The position numbers and the translations under genes are program-made. This document shows, in pieces, positions 62,786-64,000 of a stretch of 64,000 nt of DNA; position 1 is the first letter of the stretch; every line of letters starts with the position of its first letter. The notes beneath the pieces are model-generated. The model was not told the DNA's origin. It saw only the letters and a program-made list of their open reading frames with translations, and ran no database searches. Origin of the DNA: Billgrantia bachuensis (GTDB taxonomy: Bacteria > Pseudomonadota > Gammaproteobacteria > Pseudomonadales > Halomonadaceae); the NCBI RefSeq assembly GCF_011742165.1, contig NZ_JAAQTO010000018.1, forward strand, positions 62,001-126,000, given 5' to 3'.

Positions 62786-62986
62786 GGGGCTCTTGGGTGT
62801 TATCGTTGATGGATCATTCTACCTCATTAGACTTTCGTATAAGTCAACGATGTCGTCAGGTGCGTATCGACTCTTCAGCACTGTCACCGCAGTGTGTAGC
62901 AATAAAGAGAACACGCAGCGTCTACCATTGGAACACGCTCCTTTTCGATACTCGAGAGTGTCCCATACCACGACAAGGACAAAACA

Positions 62987-63808
62987 ATGGACATGAAACT
63001 GCTACTCGACTGGCGCCTGCACCTGACGGTGATCCTGGCGTCGCTGCTTGCCGAGTGGATCGGCATACAGCGCATTCCCCTGGGCCCCGGCACCTTATTG
63101 CTGCTACCGCTGTTCTACGCCTTCATCGTCGGCGTGCTGCTCAACCCGCACCTCTTCTCGGGCATGCAGCGGATCATTCCCAAACGGGTCAGCAACGCTG
63201 CCGGCCCGCTGATCATGATCTCCATCCTGCCCTTCATCGCCAAGTTCGGCTCCACCATCGGTCCGGCCATCGAGCAGATCATCGCCGCCGGCCCCGCGCT
63301 GATCCTGCAGGAACTCGGCAACCTCGGCACCATGCTGCTGGCACTGCCTTTCGCCGTGCTGGTGCTGCGCATGGGACGAGAGGCCATCGGTGCCACCTAC
63401 TCCATCGCCCGCGAGCCCAACATCGCCATCATCTCGGACAAGTACGGCCTGAGAAGCCCGGAGGGCATCGGCATCATGGGCGTCTATGTGGTGGGCACCA
63501 TGTTCGGCACCCTCTATTTCGCGCTGATGGCCGGCTACCTGGCCTCGCTGGACATCTTCGACATCCGTGCCCTGGCGATGGCCTGCGGCGTGGGCAGCGG
63601 CAGCATGGTGGCGGCCTGCTCGGGTGCCCTGGCCGAAGCCGCGCCCCATCTGCGCGACGACCTGCTGGCCTTCTCCGGCGCCAGCAACCTGCTGACCTAC
63701 GCCACCGGTCTCTACGTTTCCTTGTTCATCGCCCTGCCCACGGCCGAATGGCTCTACAAGCGCCTCGGCGGCGCCAAGCTCAAGGAGGCTCGCAATGAAA
63801 CCCTCTGA
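62987..63808 (+). CDS. DUF3100 family membrane protein
   Basis: 273 residues with about eight hydrophobic segments. The LLLDWRLHLTVILASLLAEW opening, PLGPGTLLLLPLFYAFIVGV, and MGVYVVGTMFGTLYFALMAG are family marks. GVGSGSMVAACSGALAEA near residue 203 resembles a transport re-entrant loop. DUF3100 proteins are likely permease halves and occur with a second small membrane protein, here the next gene, whose ATG overlaps this one's 3' end. Substrate unknown. Confidence 0.85.
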   Translation: MDMKLLLDWRLHLTVILASLLAEWIGIQRIPLGPGTLLLLPLFYAFIVGVLLNPHLFSGMQRIIPKRVSNAAGPLIMISILPFIAKFGSTIGPAIEQIIAAGPALILQELGNLGTMLLALPFAVLVLRMGREAIGATYSIAREPNIAIISDKYGLRSPEGIGIMGVYVVGTMFGTLYFALMAGYLASLDIFDIRALAMACGVGSGSMVAACSGALAEAAPHLRDDLLAFSGASNLLTYATGLYVSLFIALPTAEWLYKRLGGAKLKEARNETL

Positions 63809-64000
63809 TACCACTGCACCCGACACCGGTTTCGACGCTTCCGCCCTGCAGGAGCTGCGCCCCGAGCAGCAGCTCGGCAAGACCGCGCTGCTGCTGGCCG
63901 TGGTGTGCGTCGCCGCCTGGATCGCCAACATCGTCAACGGCGCCCCGCTGCACCAGGCGCTGCCCGGCATGGTCATCCTCTACGGCATGGTGATGATCGG
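63795..64000 (+). CDS. Partner membrane protein of DUF3100, N-terminal part (runs off window)
   Basis: The first 68 codons are visible. ATG at 63795 lies inside the end of the DUF3100 gene, behind AAGGAGG. A hydrophilic start (MKPSDTTAPDTGFDASALQE) is followed by two hydrophobic segments (KTALLLAVVCVAAWIANIV and LPGMVILYGMVMIG). It is probably the second subunit of a two-component carrier with the DUF3100 protein. The rest is outside the window. Confidence 0.7.
   Translation, partial: MKPSDTTAPDTGFDASALQELRPEQQLGKTALLLAVVCVAAWIANIVNGAPLHQALPGMVILYGMVMI

Overview
The window looks like a chromosomal segment of a high-GC, moderately halophilic gammaproteobacterium, most likely Halomonadaceae (Halomonas-like). 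This is inferred from the style of the right half: gmk-rpoZ-spoT-ridA, oxyR-recG, ppk1-ppx and an AGCS symporter next to a glutaminase. It is not proven by any single marker. No rRNA, tRNA or CRISPR array was seen.

Layout. (1) 1-7.7 kb: a plus-strand catabolic operon with the tail of an alpha/beta hydrolase, an aryl-acid CoA/AMP ligase, an aryl-CoA-type FAD hydroxylase, a 4-hydroxybenzoyl-CoA-type thioesterase, a maleate cis-trans isomerase and a three-part TRAP transporter. The logic is uptake of an aromatic acid, CoA activation, ring hydroxylation as the thioester, CoA removal, and late conversion of maleate to fumarate. The ring-cleavage enzyme is not in the window. (2) 8.1-12.6 kb: a plasmid/ICE-like DNA-handling module (small Cys-rich proteins, DUF932, ERF annealing protein, YqaJ exonuclease, RadC) in which hairpins sit just upstream of several start codons. 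(3) 12.5-14.6 kb: a scar with a flavodoxin-fold quinone reductase, a decayed IS1634-like transposase and the 3' fossil of a second radC. (4) 14.6-31.8 kb: a six-gene minus-strand operon plus a divergent XRE regulator, which I recognise as a methylation-associated defence system (MADS)-like locus: HTH, methyltransferase, a second methyltransferase with altered catalytic motifs, specificity subunit, NERD/double-kinase/ATPase protein, an unknown protein and a giant HerA-like ATPase. (5) 31.9-38.1 kb: a second defence operon, DUF6361 protein, phospholipase-D-like protein and SNF2-like helicase (Azaca-like composition). (6) 38.2-41.5 kb: island edge with an hsdR fossil, inovirus Gp2-type protein, AlpA regulator, an AT-rich orphan gene and CGTTG repeats. 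No integrase is visible. (7) 41.7-64 kb: core genome. A sensor kinase with a periplasmic binding domain and an NtrC-type regulator precede a sigma-54 promoter driving an AGCS symporter and glutaminase. Then come ppx/ppk1 on the minus strand, gmk-rpoZ-spoT-ridA-thpR, a PagL-like protein, an SDR protein, oxyR, recG, a YccS-type membrane protein and a DUF3100 pair.

Main points of interest: the MADS-like operon pairs an intact N6-adenine methyltransferase with a paralogue whose NPPF motif reads NPWF, and its kinase protein pairs a likely pseudokinase with an intact kinase. Both suggest asymmetric, regulatory partner subunits. Family names are from memory of the families, with no database search.
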